Shown: positions 45,654 through 54,870, counted from the stretch's first letter. The stretch: DNA of 64,000 nucleotides from an uncultured Paracoccaceae bacterium (GCA_947500825.1 CANMTR010000009.1:1-64000), one strand, 5' to 3'. Made by a program: numbers and translations. The notes: generated from the sequence alone by a model not told the origin.

Positions 45654-46172
45654 ATGGGAAAGTCGATCCTCATAACCGGGGGGGCGCGGTCGGGAAAGTC
45701 CGCGCTGGCCGAACGGATGGCGCTGTCGCTGGGCGCGGCGCCCGTCTATGTCGCGACGGCCGAGGCGGGCGACGGCGAGATGGCGGAGCGGATCGCCGCC
45801 CACCGCGCCCGGCGGGGGCCGGACTGGTCGCTGGTGGAGGCGCCGCGCGACCTCGAGGCCGCGCTGGAGGGCTCCGATACCGGGCCGCGGCTGGTGGATT
45901 GCCTGACCCTGTGGCTGTCGAACCTGATGGCGGCGGAGGCGGACTGGGCGCGCGCGGCGGAGCGGCTGGCGGCGATGCCCGCCGGGCAGGCGCATCCGGT
46001 GATCTTCGTGACGAACGAGGTCGGATCTGGCATCGTGCCGGACAATGCGCTGGCGCGCCGGTTCCGCGACGCGGCGGGGCGCGTCAACCAGATCGTGGCA
46101 GAGCGCGCCGACGAGGTGTATCTGTGCGTTGCCGGACAAGCCCTGAAAGTGAAACCGCCCCATGCGCCTTGA
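45654..46172 (+). CDS. cobU: Adenosylcobinamide kinase / guanylyltransferase (CobU/CobP)
   Basis: 172 aa. The Walker A SILITGGARSGKSALAER is at the N-terminus; VYVATAEAGDGEMAERIAAH carries the guanylylated histidine; DCLTLWLSNLM and FVTNEVGSGIVPDN are conserved. It phosphorylates and guanylylates adenosylcobinamide. The ATG at 45654 is preferred for length; ATG at 45636 is possible. It is divergent from the phosphatase with a 42-base gap and overlaps cobT by 11 bases. Confidence 0.94.
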   Translation: MGKSILITGGARSGKSALAERMALSLGAAPVYVATAEAGDGEMAERIAAHRARRGPDWSLVEAPRDLEAALEGSDTGPRLVDCLTLWLSNLMAAEADWARAAERLAAMPAGQAHPVIFVTNEVGSGIVPDNALARRFRDAAGRVNQIVAERADEVYLCVAGQALKVKPPHAP

Positions 46173-47175
46173 CGAGATCGACGACCTGTCCGCCCTTCCC
46201 GACGCGCTGGGCGACCTGCCCGGCTTCGACGAGGAGGCGGCCGCCGCCGCGCGGGAGCGGCAGGAGACCCTGACCAAGCCGAGCGGATCGCTGGGCAAGC
46301 TCGAGGACCTGGCGGCGTTCGTGGCCGGCTGGCACGGCACCGGCCGGCCCCGGATCGAGCGGGCGCAGGCGCTCGTCTTCGCGGGGAACCACGGGGTCTG
46401 TGCCCGGGGGGTGAACCCGTACCCGCAGGAGGTGACGGCGGCCATGGTCGCCAACTTCGAGGCCGGGGGGGCCGCGATCAACCAGCTCGCCCGCGTGGCG
46501 GGCGTGGAGCTGAACGTCGTGGCGCTGGACCTGGACCGGCCCACGGCGGACATCGCCGAGGCCCCGGCGATGAGCGAGGCGGAGTGCCTGGAGGCCATGC
46601 AGCGCGGCGCCGCGGCGGTGGACCCCGGGGCCGACATCGTGATGCTGGGCGAGATGGGGATCGGCAATTCCACCATCGCCGCGGCGCTCGCCTGCGCCTG
46701 CCTGGGCGGCACGCCGCGGGACTGGACCGGGCCCGGGGCGGGCGCCGACGAGGAGCGCGTCTGGACCAAGACCCAGGCCGTGCGCGCGGCCGTGGACCTG
46801 CATCACGGGCTGGAGCCGCTGTCGACGCTGGCGGCGCTGGGCGGGCGCGAGCTGGCCGCAATCTGCGGCGCGGTGCTGCAGGCGCGGGCGCACCGCATCC
46901 CGGTGCTCCTCGACGGGTTCATCTGCACCGCCGCGACGCTGCCCCTGTTCGTGCTGGACCGCGGGCTGCTGGACCATTGCCTGGCGGCGCATCTGAGCGC
47001 CGAGCCGGGCCATGTGCGGATGCTGGAGCTGATCGGCAAGGAGCCGATCCTGCGGCTCGACATGGCGCTGGGCGAGGGCACGGGCGCCGCGCTGGCCCTC
47101 GGGATCGTGCGGGGGGCGGTCGCGTGCCATTCGGACATGGCGACCTTTGCCGAGGCCGGGATCGGGACCCCTTGA
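46162..47175 (+). CDS. cobT: Nicotinate-nucleotide-dimethylbenzimidazole phosphoribosyltransferase
   Basis: 337 aa. It has [56 protein letters not shown] and the C-terminal [13 protein letters not shown] with the catalytic glutamate. It makes alpha-ribazole phosphate from dimethylbenzimidazole and NaMN. This is the Salmonella-type CobT, unrelated to the chelatase subunit of the same name. Its TGA overlaps the cobS TTG start. Confidence 0.96.
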   Translation: MRLDEIDDLSALPDALGDLPGFDEEAAAAARERQETLTKPSGSLGKLEDLAAFVAGWHGTGRPRIERAQALVFAGNHGVCARGVNPYPQEVTAAMVANFEAGGAAINQLARVAGVELNVVALDLDRPTADIAEAPAMSEAECLEAMQRGAAAVDPGADIVMLGEMGIGNSTIAAALACACLGGTPRDWTGPGAGADEERVWTKTQAVRAAVDLHHGLEPLSTLAALGGRELAAICGAVLQARAHRIPVLLDGFICTAATLPLFVLDRGLLDHCLAAHLSAEPGHVRMLELIGKEPILRLDMALGEGTGAALALGIVRGAVACHSDMATFAEAGIGTP

Positions 47176-47891
47176 GCCCGGCCGCGCGCCGGGACGAGAT
47201 CCGCCTGGCGGCCATGATGCTGACCCGCCTGCCGGTGGGCCGGATCGCGGACGCCCCGCCGTTGGCGCGGGCGGCCTGGGCGTTCCCGCTGGTGGGGGTG
47301 GCCCCCGGCCTCGCGGCCTGGGCGGCGTTCGCCGCCGTGGGCGGTGTTGCGGGGGCCTGGGCCGCGTGCCTGGCGGGCATCCTCGTCACCGGAGGGCTGC
47401 ACCACGACGGGCTGGCGGATTACGCCGACGGCATCTGGGGCGGGGCCGACCGTGCGCGCGCCCTGGAGATCATGCGCGACAGCCGCATCGGCAGCTACGG
47501 CACCTTGGCGCTGATCGGGGCGGTGGGGACGAGCGCGGCCGCGATCGGGCAGGCCGGGCCGGGACTGGCGGCGTTCCTGTTCGCGGGCGTGGCGAGCCGG
47601 CTCGCGATGCTGGTCGCCATGGTGGGGATGGCGCCGGCCCGCGCCGACGGGCTGGGCCGGATGGCCGCCGGCGCGGGCGGCGTCTGGCCCGGGCTGGTGC
47701 TGGCGGGTGCGCTGGGCGCAGGCGTGGGCCTTCCGGCGCTGGCCATGGCGGGGGCCGGCGCGCTCGTCGCTGCGCTTCTCGCGCGGGTCGCGACGGCGCG
47801 GATCGGCGGGCAGACGGGCGACGTGCTGGGCGCGGTGCAGCTCGGCTCGGAGGTGGCGGCCTGGATCGCGCTGGCCGCCGTGGCGAGCTAG
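47172..47891 (+). CDS. cobS: Adenosylcobinamide-GDP ribazoletransferase (cobalamin synthase)
   Basis: 239 aa membrane protein with about six helices. It has [45 protein letters not shown] and [14 protein letters not shown], the metal/CDP-alcohol-transferase-like motifs of CobS/CobV. It joins adenosylcobinamide-GDP and alpha-ribazole. The start is TTG at 47172, overlapping the cobT stop (TTGA); ATG at 47214 would trim a conserved helix. Confidence 0.92.
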   Translation: MSPAARRDEIRLAAMMLTRLPVGRIADAPPLARAAWAFPLVGVAPGLAAWAAFAAVGGVAGAWAACLAGILVTGGLHHDGLADYADGIWGGADRARALEIMRDSRIGSYGTLALIGAVGTSAAAIGQAGPGLAAFLFAGVASRLAMLVAMVGMAPARADGLGRMAAGAGGVWPGLVLAGALGAGVGLPALAMAGAGALVAALLARVATARIGGQTGDVLGAVQLGSEVAAWIALAAVAS

Positions 47892-47898
47892 GCCCGGA

Positions 47899-49197
47899 TC
47901 ACACCAGGACCGCGCGACGGTCCTGCGCGCCCGCGTCCACGCCGAAGACACGGCGGTAGCGGGCGACCTCGTCGTCGGGGCCGGTGGCCTTGGCGGGGTT
48001 GTCGCTGAGCTTGACCGTGGGGCGGCCGTTGGCCGCCCGCGCCTTGCACACCAGGCTGAAGGGGGCGAGCGCGTCGCCGGGCGTGAGGCCGCGGAAATCG
48101 TTGGTCAGGAGCGTCCCCCAGCCGAAGCTCATCCGCACCCGGCCCCGGAAGCGGGCGTGAAGCTCCTCGATCACGCTTACGTCGAGCCCGTCGGAGAAGA
48201 TCACCAGCTTCTCGCGCGGGTCCTCGCCGCGGTCGCGCCACCACGCGATGGCGCGTTCCGCCCCCGCGACCGGATCGCCGGAATCGACGCGGATGCCGGT
48301 CCAGCCGGCCAGCCAGTCGGGGGCGTTGTCGAGGAACCCTTCGGTGCCGTAGGTGTCGGGCAGGATGATGCGCAGGTTGCCCTCGTGCTCCTCGTGCCAG
48401 TCGGACAGCACGTCGTAGGGGGCGCGGCGCAAGTCCTCGTCGGTCTCGGCCAGGGCGGCATAGACCATGGGCAGTTCGTGGGCGTTGGTGCCGATCGCCT
48501 CCATGTCGCGGTTCTTGGCGATGAGGCAGTTCGAGGTGCCGGTGAAGGCGCTCCCCAGCCCCTCCTGCATGGCCTGGACGCACCAGTCCTGCCACAGGAA
48601 GGAATGGCGCCTGCGGGTGCCGAAATCGGCGATCTTGAGGGCGTCGAGGCCCTGCAGGCGCTCGACCTTCTCCCACAGCTTGGTCATGGCGCGGGCGTAG
48701 AGGACCTGCAGCTCGAAGCGGCCCATGTCGTGGAGCGCGGCGCGGCCCCGAAGCTCCATGAGGACCGACAGGGCCGGGATCTCCCACAGCATGACCTCGG
48801 GCCAGGAGCCCTCGAAGGTCAGCTCGTACTGGTCGCCCACGCGCTCCAGGTGGTAGGGGGGCAGGCGCAGCCCCTCGAACCAGTCCATGAAGGCGGGCGT
48901 GAACATCTGCCGCTTGCCGTAGAAGGTGTTGCCGCGCATCCAGGTGCTCTCGCCCCGCGACAGCGACAGGGAGCGGATATGGTCGAGCTGCTCGCGCAGC
49001 TCGCCCTCGTCGATGAGCCGCGCGAGGGGGACCGACCGGGTGCGGTTGATGAGGGAGAAGGTCACCCGGGTCTCGGGGTGCCGGCGCAGGACCGTCTGGC
49101 ACATCAGCAGCTTGTAGAAGTCGGTGTCGATCAGGGACCGCACGATCGGGTCGATCTTCCACTTGTGGTTCCAGACGCGGGCGGCGATGTCGACCAT
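47899..49197 (-). CDS. pncB: Nicotinate phosphoribosyltransferase
   Basis: 432 aa. It has the conserved [48 protein letters not shown]-like [15 protein letters not shown] and [13 protein letters not shown]. It forms NaMN from nicotinate, PRPP and ATP in NAD salvage. The start at 49197 follows GGAGACATCC; ATG at 49212 is the alternative. It converges on cobS with a 7-base gap, and its product NaMN is the CobT substrate. Confidence 0.93.
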   Translation of the reverse strand: MVDIAARVWNHKWKIDPIVRSLIDTDFYKLLMCQTVLRRHPETRVTFSLINRTRSVPLARLIDEGELREQLDHIRSLSLSRGESTWMRGNTFYGKRQMFTPAFMDWFEGLRLPPYHLERVGDQYELTFEGSWPEVMLWEIPALSVLMELRGRAALHDMGRFELQVLYARAMTKLWEKVERLQGLDALKIADFGTRRRHSFLWQDWCVQAMQEGLGSAFTGTSNCLIAKNRDMEAIGTNAHELPMVYAALAETDEDLRRAPYDVLSDWHEEHEGNLRIILPDTYGTEGFLDNAPDWLAGWTGIRVDSGDPVAGAERAIAWWRDRGEDPREKLVIFSDGLDVSVIEELHARFRGRVRMSFGWGTLLTNDFRGLTPGDALAPFSLVCKARAANGRPTVKLSDNPAKATGPDDEVARYRRVFGVDAGAQDRRAVLV

Positions 49198-49285
49198 GGA
49201 TGTCTCCGGCATGTCCGTCGGGGTCGGGTGGTTATGCGCTGGTCCCGCGCCCGGGATCAAGGCGGCAGGCCCCGCGCGGGGGGCC

Positions 49286-49711
49286 TCAGGCGTCGGGGTC
49301 GACGCGGCCGCGCATGGACTTGACGTCGCCGCGCACCTTCTTGGCCTTCAGCCGCCGTTTCTTGGAGCCGAGCGTGGGGCGCGTGGGGATGCGCCGCTTG
49401 GGCTTTTCCAGCGCGCCGCGGATCAGGTTGGCCAGCCGGTCGCGGGCGATCTCGCGGTTGCGGGCCTGGTGGCGGGTCTCGGCCACCTGGATCAGGACCG
49501 CGCCTTCCTTGGTCCAGCGCCGGCCGGCGAGGCGGCGCAGGCGCGCCTTCACCGGGCCGGGCAGGTTGGGGGACCGCTCCGCCTCGAAGCGCAGCTCCAC
49601 GGCCGTCGCGACCTTGTTGACGTTCTGCCCGCCGGGGCCGCCGGACTGGGTGAAGTGCTCCGTCATCTCCCAGTCCTCGATGGCGATGCGGTCGGTGATG
49701 CGAAGGGTCAT
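49286..49711 (-). CDS. arfB: Alternative ribosome-rescue factor ArfB (GGQ peptidyl-tRNA hydrolase)
   Basis: 141 aa. The GGQ motif is at 27-29 ([16 protein letters not shown]) and the C-terminal tail is strongly basic ([18 protein letters not shown]). ArfB frees stalled ribosomes from mRNAs lacking a stop codon, with its tail in the mRNA channel. It overlaps the ion-exchanger gene by ATGA, as second gene of that pair. Confidence 0.93.
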   Translation of the reverse strand: MTLRITDRIAIEDWEMTEHFTQSGGPGGQNVNKVATAVELRFEAERSPNLPGPVKARLRRLAGRRWTKEGAVLIQVAETRHQARNREIARDRLANLIRGALEKPKRRIPTRPTLGSKKRRLKAKKVRGDVKSMRGRVDPDA

Positions 49712-50742
49712 ACGAACAGGATCACCACGGACAGGACGTAGAGGGCGATCACGGTATTGCTCTCGAACCCGATGCCGCCGGCGCCCTGGCGGTCGCGCTT
49801 GAGCATCCCCAGGAGCAGGATGCCCACCATTAGGATGGAGATGGTCGCGGTGGCCATGTTGTCGGGCGTGATCGCGGTATAGATCGAGGTGGGCGAGGCC
49901 ACGTCGGCTGCGGCGAGGAACATCACGTCGAAGGCGTTGCCGCCCAGGATGTTGCCGATGGCGAGGCTGACCGCGCCCGCGCGCACCGAGGCGATGGCGG
50001 TCACCAGCTCGGGCAGGGAGGTGGAGACGCCCGCGAAGAGGGTGCCCACCGGCCCCGCGCCGATACTCGTGGTGTCCACCAGCCCGATGCAGGCCTCGGC
50101 GATGGTGTAGCCCGCCAGGGCGGTGACCGCGGCGAGGGCGGCGAAGCGCACCCACAGGGTCGCCATGCGGCCCTCGACCTCCTCCACGTCGGAGATGTCC
50201 TCCTCGGTCTCGTCGGTCTCCACCGGATTCCACATGGGGTTCTGCTGGATCTGCCACAGGATGCGCAGGCCGAAGATGTAGGTCAGCGGGATCGCGACGG
50301 TGGCGGGGTGGATGCGCCAGACCTCGAAGGAGGCGGTGGAGGCCGCGAGGAGCGGGATCGCCAGGGTGACCACCATCAGCACGCCCTGCGCGAGCCCGGT
50401 GACCGAGGCTGCGGCGTGTTCGAGGTTGGCGCGGCGGTAGAAGATGTCGGCCACGGCGATGAACACGGTCTGCGCGGTGAGCGAGCCGAAGGCGTTGCCC
50501 ACGGCCAGTTCCGGCGCGCCCTGCCACGCGGTGGAGACGGAGGTGATCGCGCCCGGCAGCGACGTGGTCGCGCCCACGAACAGGGCGCCGGCGATGACCT
50601 CGCCCAGCCCGGTGCGGTCGGCGAGCTCGTCGGCGACGGCCGAGAGGCGCACGCCGGCGACGCAGATCACGGCGGCGGTGACGAGGAAGGTGACGATCAG
50701 CCCCCAGAGCGGGTAGGCGGCGATCTGGAGGATGTCGGGCAC
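49708..50742 (-). CDS. Sodium/calcium exchanger-like membrane protein with altered alpha-1 repeat
   Basis: 344 aa, about ten helices in two inverted NCX repeats. Alpha-2 (near residue 242) keeps the ion-binding sequence STSLPELVTAIASV and GNILGGNAFDV. In alpha-1 (residues 57-75) the equivalent reads ATTSLPGAITSVSTA, so the canonical Glu is Gly64; the following GNAFGSLTAQT also lacks the usual Asn. The GTG start at 50742 has AGGAG before it. It is probably a cation antiporter; Ca2+ exchange itself is doubtful. Confidence 0.8.
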   Translation of the reverse strand: MPDILQIAAYPLWGLIVTFLVTAAVICVAGVRLSAVADELADRTGLGEVIAGALFVGATTSLPGAITSVSTAWQGAPELAVGNAFGSLTAQTVFIAVADIFYRRANLEHAAASVTGLAQGVLMVVTLAIPLLAASTASFEVWRIHPATVAIPLTYIFGLRILWQIQQNPMWNPVETDETEEDISDVEEVEGRMATLWVRFAALAAVTALAGYTIAEACIGLVDTTSIGAGPVGTLFAGVSTSLPELVTAIASVRAGAVSLAIGNILGGNAFDVMFLAAADVASPTSIYTAITPDNMATATISILMVGILLLGMLKRDRQGAGGIGFESNTVIALYVLSVVILFV

Positions 50743-50785
50743 GTGATCTCCTGGGAGGTTATCCGCTGCTGGCCGACGCAATAAA

Positions 50786-50818
50786 CGAAAAGGGACTGCC
50801 GGCAAGCGGCAGTCCCTT
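50786..50818 (-). terminator. Strong intrinsic terminator of the tiny gene at 50889-50945
   Basis: A perfect 12-bp stem (790-801 with 807-818 after 50000; AAGGGACTGCCG / CGGCAGTCCCTT) with loop GCAAG is followed on the minus strand by TTTT. It lies 71 bases after the tiny gene's stop and 44 bases before the exchanger gene's GTG. Confidence 0.85.
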
Positions 50819-50888
50819 CGAATGTTCCGGAGATGGGCCTGGTTAGAGCAGGCGCCCAACCCGTGTCGTCACGTCCGAGGGGCTGCCC

Positions 50889-50945
50889 TCAGATGCGCGC
50901 CTCGCGGGCTGTTCCGACCTCATACTCCACTATCATTCTAGACAC
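50889..50945 (-). CDS. Tiny 18-residue ORF with near-complete Shine-Dalgarno; unknown function
   Basis: GTG start at 50945 encodes MSRMIVEYEVGTAREARI and TGA at 50889. Immediately upstream GAAAGGAGGTGGTCC (50947-50961) is complementary to about 15 bases of the 16S rRNA 3' end (one G-U wobble), with 7 bases from GGAGG to GTG. The transcript ends at the 12-bp terminator and has a 71-base 3' part without other ORF. TTGACA at 51004-51009 (minus) is a candidate -35. A regulatory leader, small RNA with a peptide, or micro-protein are all possible. I know no characterised homologue with confidence. Confidence 0.55.
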   Translation of the reverse strand: MSRMIVEYEVGTAREARI

Positions 50946-51016
50946 TGGACCACCTCCTTTCGTTTGATTTCGACTAGGGGAACCGTGGCACAGATTCTGC
51001 CCGTGTCAAACGAAAA

Positions 51017-51064
51017 CACGGCCGGGCGAAATCACGGCCGGGCGACATCACGCCGGGCCCGGTG
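51017..51064. repeat. 16-bp tandem repeat after the VUT-family transporter gene
   Basis: CACGGCCGGGCGAAAT (51017-51032) and CACGGCCGGGCGACAT (51033-51048) are adjacent, differing at one base; a third degenerate unit CACGCCGGGCCC starts at 51049 inside the last codons of the transporter. It could be simple slippage expansion of a GC-rich tail. Confidence 0.6.
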
Positions 51065-51668
51065 CGCGCCTGTCGGTCAGGGCCCGGAACGGGGCCAGCG
51101 ACACCAGCGCCAGCGACAGCTTGACCAGCCAGTCGGCGGCCGCCAGCGACATCCACAGCGGCGCGGAGGGGCCGACCCCGATGAGCGGCAGGACCTCGTT
51201 GGCCCAGGCCACGTCGGCGGCGGGAAGCAGGCCCGAGAGCGCGGCGGAGAAGGCGATGGTGAAGAACAGGCCGGTGTCGAGCGCCGAGCCCAGCACCGAG
51301 GAGGCCAGCGGCGCCGACCACCAGCGCCCGCCCCGGACCCGGTCGAACACGGCGATGTCGGCGAGCTGGGCCAGGAGGAACGCGGTGCCCGAGGCCAGCG
51401 CCACCCGCGCGCTGACCAGGGGGCCGAACTGCCCCTCGATCTGGGTGCCGGCCAGCGAACAGGCCACCCCGACGGCGAAGCCCGCCAGGACCACTTTGCG
51501 CGCCGCGGCGGGGCCGTGGAGGCGGTTGGTCACGTCGGTGACGAGGAAGGCGAGCGGATAGGTGATCGCCCCCCAGGTGAGCCACTGGCCCAGCAGGTAC
51601 TGGACGAGGATGTTGGAGGCCACGACGATCGCGGCCATGGCGAGGATGGCGGGCAGGAGGCGGGGCAT
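51048..51668 (-). CDS. VUT-family (YhhQ) queuosine-precursor-type transporter
   Basis: 206 aa, about five to six helices. It has AAIVVASNILVQYLLGQWLTWGAITYPLAFLVTDVTNR, the family's N-terminus, and LADIAVFDRVR. YhhQ imports 7-cyano-7-deazaguanine or preQ1-type bases for queuosine. I looked for a preQ1 riboswitch in the 110 bases upstream and saw none. The substrate is therefore by family only. Confidence 0.85.
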   Translation of the reverse strand: MPRLLPAILAMAAIVVASNILVQYLLGQWLTWGAITYPLAFLVTDVTNRLHGPAAARKVVLAGFAVGVACSLAGTQIEGQFGPLVSARVALASGTAFLLAQLADIAVFDRVRGGRWWSAPLASSVLGSALDTGLFFTIAFSAALSGLLPAADVAWANEVLPLIGVGPSAPLWMSLAAADWLVKLSLALVSLAPFRALTDRRAPGPA

Positions 51669-51773
51669 GTCGTTCGTCCGTTTTGACAAGGTGACCGGAG
51701 ACTTGGACGCGGGCGACGAGGGGCCGCCGGCGTCGGGCGTGGCGATAGCGCCCGGGCGCGGCCTTGGCAAGGA

Positions 51774-52655
51774 TCAGTCGGGCACGGCGTAGTCCACGAA
51801 CTCGGTGCGCTGGAACCAGCGGTAGTTGTCGTCGGAGACGAGGGTGAGGCGCAGCCGCCCGTCCGCATCGCGCCACGCGGCGATGCCTTCGAGGTTGTCG
51901 CGCTCGCGCGGGGGCGTCTCCAGCAGGGTCTCCACCCCGGCAATGCGGCCGTCCTCGATCGCGATGCGGCGCACCCGCGACTGGAAGCCCAGCCGCAGGG
52001 ACAGGCGCCGCTCCAGCAGGTAGAGCCGGCCGCGATCGTCGAAGTCGAGCCCCACGGCGCGGTAGCCCAGGAGCGGCAGGCGCCCGCCGCCGGGAATCGT
52101 GCCGGCGCGGGCCCAGTCGCCGCCCTCGCCGCGCCACAGGGTGTAGTCGCCCGACCAGTCCGCCCCCTCGGGCAGGGTCCACAGGGCGCCGCCTTCGTCG
52201 ATGGCCAGGGCCTCCAGCCCGGCGTTGCCCTTGATCTCGTTGAACTCTTTGGGGAGCGGCAGGCTGGCCGGGTAGGGACGGCCCGCGCGCCATTCCAGCA
52301 GGCGGGGCACGATCTCGAGCGTGACGTAGCGGGTGCCATCGGGGGCGATGGCCAGCCCCTCGGTGTCGGCGCCGATCTGGTCGACCTCCTGCACCCCGGT
52401 CAGCGCCACGCCCCGGATCGCGCCGTCCGCGTCGCGCTCGAAGGCGAGGTCGAGCATGCCCGCGCGGTCTCCCAGGGCCACGGCGGTGCGGCCGTCGGCG
52501 GAGACCTCCAGCCCCGAGAGGCCCCCGATCCAGTCGCGCGGAGGCTCCCAGGTATAGGCGCCCAGAAGCTCGGCCGCCCCGGCCGGGGCGGTGGCGAGAA
52601 GGCACAGCGCGGCGGCGGCCGTGCGGAGCCTCAGCGCGCGAGCACCGCCTGGCAT
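51774..52655 (-). CDS. Esterase-like-activity-of-phytase family protein
   Basis: 293 aa. A basic N-terminus and signal peptide (residues about 8-28, LRTAAAALCLLATAPAGAA) are followed by a beta-propeller-like part: GGLSGLEVSADGRTAVALGDR, EGLAIAPDGTRYVTLE, GLEALAIDEGGALWTLPEG and DNLEGIAAWRDADG, matching PF13449. Periplasmic; substrate unknown. Its start overlaps the 3' end of mepA by 25 bases. Confidence 0.82.
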   Translation of the reverse strand: MPGGARALRLRTAAAALCLLATAPAGAAELLGAYTWEPPRDWIGGLSGLEVSADGRTAVALGDRAGMLDLAFERDADGAIRGVALTGVQEVDQIGADTEGLAIAPDGTRYVTLEIVPRLLEWRAGRPYPASLPLPKEFNEIKGNAGLEALAIDEGGALWTLPEGADWSGDYTLWRGEGGDWARAGTIPGGGRLPLLGYRAVGLDFDDRGRLYLLERRLSLRLGFQSRVRRIAIEDGRIAGVETLLETPPRERDNLEGIAAWRDADGRLRLTLVSDDNYRWFQRTEFVDYAVPD

Positions 52656-53539
52656 GCGCGGGGCAGGTCGGCCATCCGGAGCGACCCGGAGGGGGCCGAC
52701 GGGGTGGCGGGCGCCGCGTCCGGGTCGGGCGCCGGGGGCGACAGGATGTTGCGGACCCAGTCGCGCGCGGCGGCGCAGCCGTCGCCAGGCGGCGGCGGGT
52801 CCTGGGGCACGCAGCCCGGCGCATCGTCGGGACAGGAGAGCCTGACATGCATATGATAGTGATGTCCCCACCAGGGCCTGACCTTTCTCAACCAAGACCG
52901 GTCGCCGGTCTCGTCGGCGCACATCTGCACCTTGGCGCCGGGAAATATGAAGATGCGGGCCGTGCGCGGGTCCTGCGCGGCGGCCTTCACGAGTTCGTGC
53001 TGGAAGCGCGACCAGCGGGAATTGACGTAGGCGCCACGCTCGCGCTGCATGGAGACGGCCGAGATACGCTCCCGCTCGCCCCGGCTGAGGCCCAGGGTGG
53101 CGGGCATCAGCCACACGTCGGCGTCGAGGCCGCTCTGGTGGCTGGCATGGCCCGTGAGCATCGGGCCGCCCGAGGGCTGGCTCATGTCGCCCACGTAGAG
53201 GCCGTTGGAGGCGGGCAGGGCGGCGGCCCGGCGCGACAGGTCCTCGACGAAATCCACGGTGCGGGGATGGGCCCAGTTGCGGTTGCGCGACAGGCGCATG
53301 GCCTGCCAGGTGGACCCGGTCTCGGCCAGTTGCTCGCCCCCCGCGAGGCAGCCGCGCGAATACTCGCCGTAGGGGGCGGCGGGCAGCTCGGCGGGGCGCC
53401 CCTTGGTGCCGAAGAGCTGCTTGGCCACGCCCGCGCGCGCCACCTCCACCCGCGGTTCGGGGACGTCGCCGCCGCAGGCGGCGAGGGCGGCGAGCGCCAG
53501 GGCCGCGGCGCTGCGCGACAGGGTGCGGAACGGTCTCAT
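52631..53539 (-). CDS. mepA: Penicillin-insensitive murein endopeptidase
   Basis: 302 aa lipoprotein; signal with lipobox LAALAAC (Cys22). The M74/LAS metallopeptidase motifs are HASHQSGLDADVWLM near 129-143 and the HxH in WWGHHYHMHVRLSC near 225. It cuts D-Ala-meso-DAP cross-links in peptidoglycan. The C-terminal third is proline-rich with cysteines. Its ATG overlaps the MFS gene stop (ATGA). Confidence 0.9.
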   Translation of the reverse strand: MRPFRTLSRSAAALALAALAACGGDVPEPRVEVARAGVAKQLFGTKGRPAELPAAPYGEYSRGCLAGGEQLAETGSTWQAMRLSRNRNWAHPRTVDFVEDLSRRAAALPASNGLYVGDMSQPSGGPMLTGHASHQSGLDADVWLMPATLGLSRGERERISAVSMQRERGAYVNSRWSRFQHELVKAAAQDPRTARIFIFPGAKVQMCADETGDRSWLRKVRPWWGHHYHMHVRLSCPDDAPGCVPQDPPPPGDGCAAARDWVRNILSPPAPDPDAAPATPSAPSGSLRMADLPRACQAVLAR

Positions 53540-54870
53540 GGGCGTGGATCTCCCTCCGGGTTTACCCATGCTAGCAGGATCAACCCAAGCGCGAAAAGAA
53601 CGATCAGCGGCGCCACGCCCCAATGTTGCGATCCGGTCAGGGAGGTGACGGCGCCGATGGAGAGCGGCGCGATGAAGGCCGTGGCCCGGCCCGACAGCGC
53701 GTAGAGACCGAACCCTTCGGTCATGCGCTCGGGGTTGGCCTGGCGGATCATCATCGAGCGGCTGGCCGCCTGCAGGGCGCCGCCCGCCCCGCCGATGGTG
53801 GCCCCGATCCCGAGGAAGATCGTGTCGGGGAGCTGCGACGTGGTGGAGACGGGCATGCCCAGCACGGCCTCGCGCGAGACGCCCATGGCGATGGCGACCG
53901 CGCCGATCAGCAGGATCACGCAGGTCACGATCACCGGCATGGGGCCGAAGGACTGGTCGGCGCGCCCGCCCGCCCAGGCGAAGAGCGCGCCCGAGATCAC
54001 CGCGATGATGCCGAAGGTGCCGGTTTCGACCACCGTCCAGTCCAGCACGCCGGCGGCGAAGATCGCGCCCAGGGCATAGGCGCCCGTCAGCCCGTCGCGG
54101 TAGAGCATGGAGGCGGCGAGGAACGCGAGCCGGCTGGGCGTCTGGGGCAAGCGGCGGATGGAGCGGGCGAGGCCCGCGAGGGTGGCGCGCTTGCCGGCGT
54201 CGGTGCGGGGGCCGGGGGTCTCGCGCACCCACAGGGCGAAGGGCACGATGAAGACGAGATACCACAGGGCGGTGAAGGGGCCGACGAGGCGGGTGCCCTC
54301 GCGCGCCTCCGGGTCGAGGCCGAAGAGGGGCGGGATGCCGAGGAGCGTGGTGCCGGTGACCCCGTCCTCGGCGAAGAACAGGAGCATGATGACGAGCGAG
54401 ACCAGCCCGCCCAGGTAGCCGAAGGCCCAGCCGGACCCCGACAGGCGGCCGAGCTGCTCGGGCGGGGCGAGGTCGGGCAGCATGGCGTTGGTGAAGATCG
54501 TGGCGAGTTCCATCCCCACGAGGCCGATGCCGAACAGGACCATGGTGCGCGTCAGGTCGAAGTCCTGGGGGGCTGCGAACCACAGCCCCGAGGCCCCCGC
54601 CACGTAGAGCACCGAGAAGCCCCAGATCCAGGGCCGGCGCCGCCCCGTGCGGTCGGCCAGCGCGCCCAAGGGGGGCGCGAGGAGCGCCATGACCAGGCCC
54701 GCCGCCCCGATCCCGTAGCCCCATGCGGCCTGCGCCGCGGTGCCGTCGCCCAGGACCTGGGCCACGTAGGGGCCGAAGACGAAAGTGATCAGGAGCGTGT
54801 TGTAGGGCTGGCTGGCCCAGTCGAAGAAGAACCAGCCCCAGATGCGCCGCCGTGCCGTCGTGTCGTCCAT
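53536..54870 (-). CDS. MFS transporter, UMF1 family
   Basis: 444 aa, about twelve helices. It has WGWFFFDWASQPYNTLLITFVF at the N-terminus, typical of UMF1 (Atg22-like) transporters, and LADRTGRRRPWIWGF between helices 2 and 3 (MFS motif A). Exports or recycles small molecules such as amino acids; substrate unknown. The ATG at 54870 (MDDTTARRRIW) is preferred to the one at 54903. Confidence 0.85.
   Translation of the reverse strand: MDDTTARRRIWGWFFFDWASQPYNTLLITFVFGPYVAQVLGDGTAAQAAWGYGIGAAGLVMALLAPPLGALADRTGRRRPWIWGFSVLYVAGASGLWFAAPQDFDLTRTMVLFGIGLVGMELATIFTNAMLPDLAPPEQLGRLSGSGWAFGYLGGLVSLVIMLLFFAEDGVTGTTLLGIPPLFGLDPEAREGTRLVGPFTALWYLVFIVPFALWVRETPGPRTDAGKRATLAGLARSIRRLPQTPSRLAFLAASMLYRDGLTGAYALGAIFAAGVLDWTVVETGTFGIIAVISGALFAWAGGRADQSFGPMPVIVTCVILLIGAVAIAMGVSREAVLGMPVSTTSQLPDTIFLGIGATIGGAGGALQAASRSMMIRQANPERMTEGFGLYALSGRATAFIAPLSIGAVTSLTGSQHWGVAPLIVLFALGLILLAWVNPEGDPRP

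Noticed and set aside
51669-51773. Possible preQ1 riboswitch before the VUT-family transporter
   Set aside because: I looked for the preQ1 hairpin plus A-rich tail and B-type motifs; the sequence does not show them.
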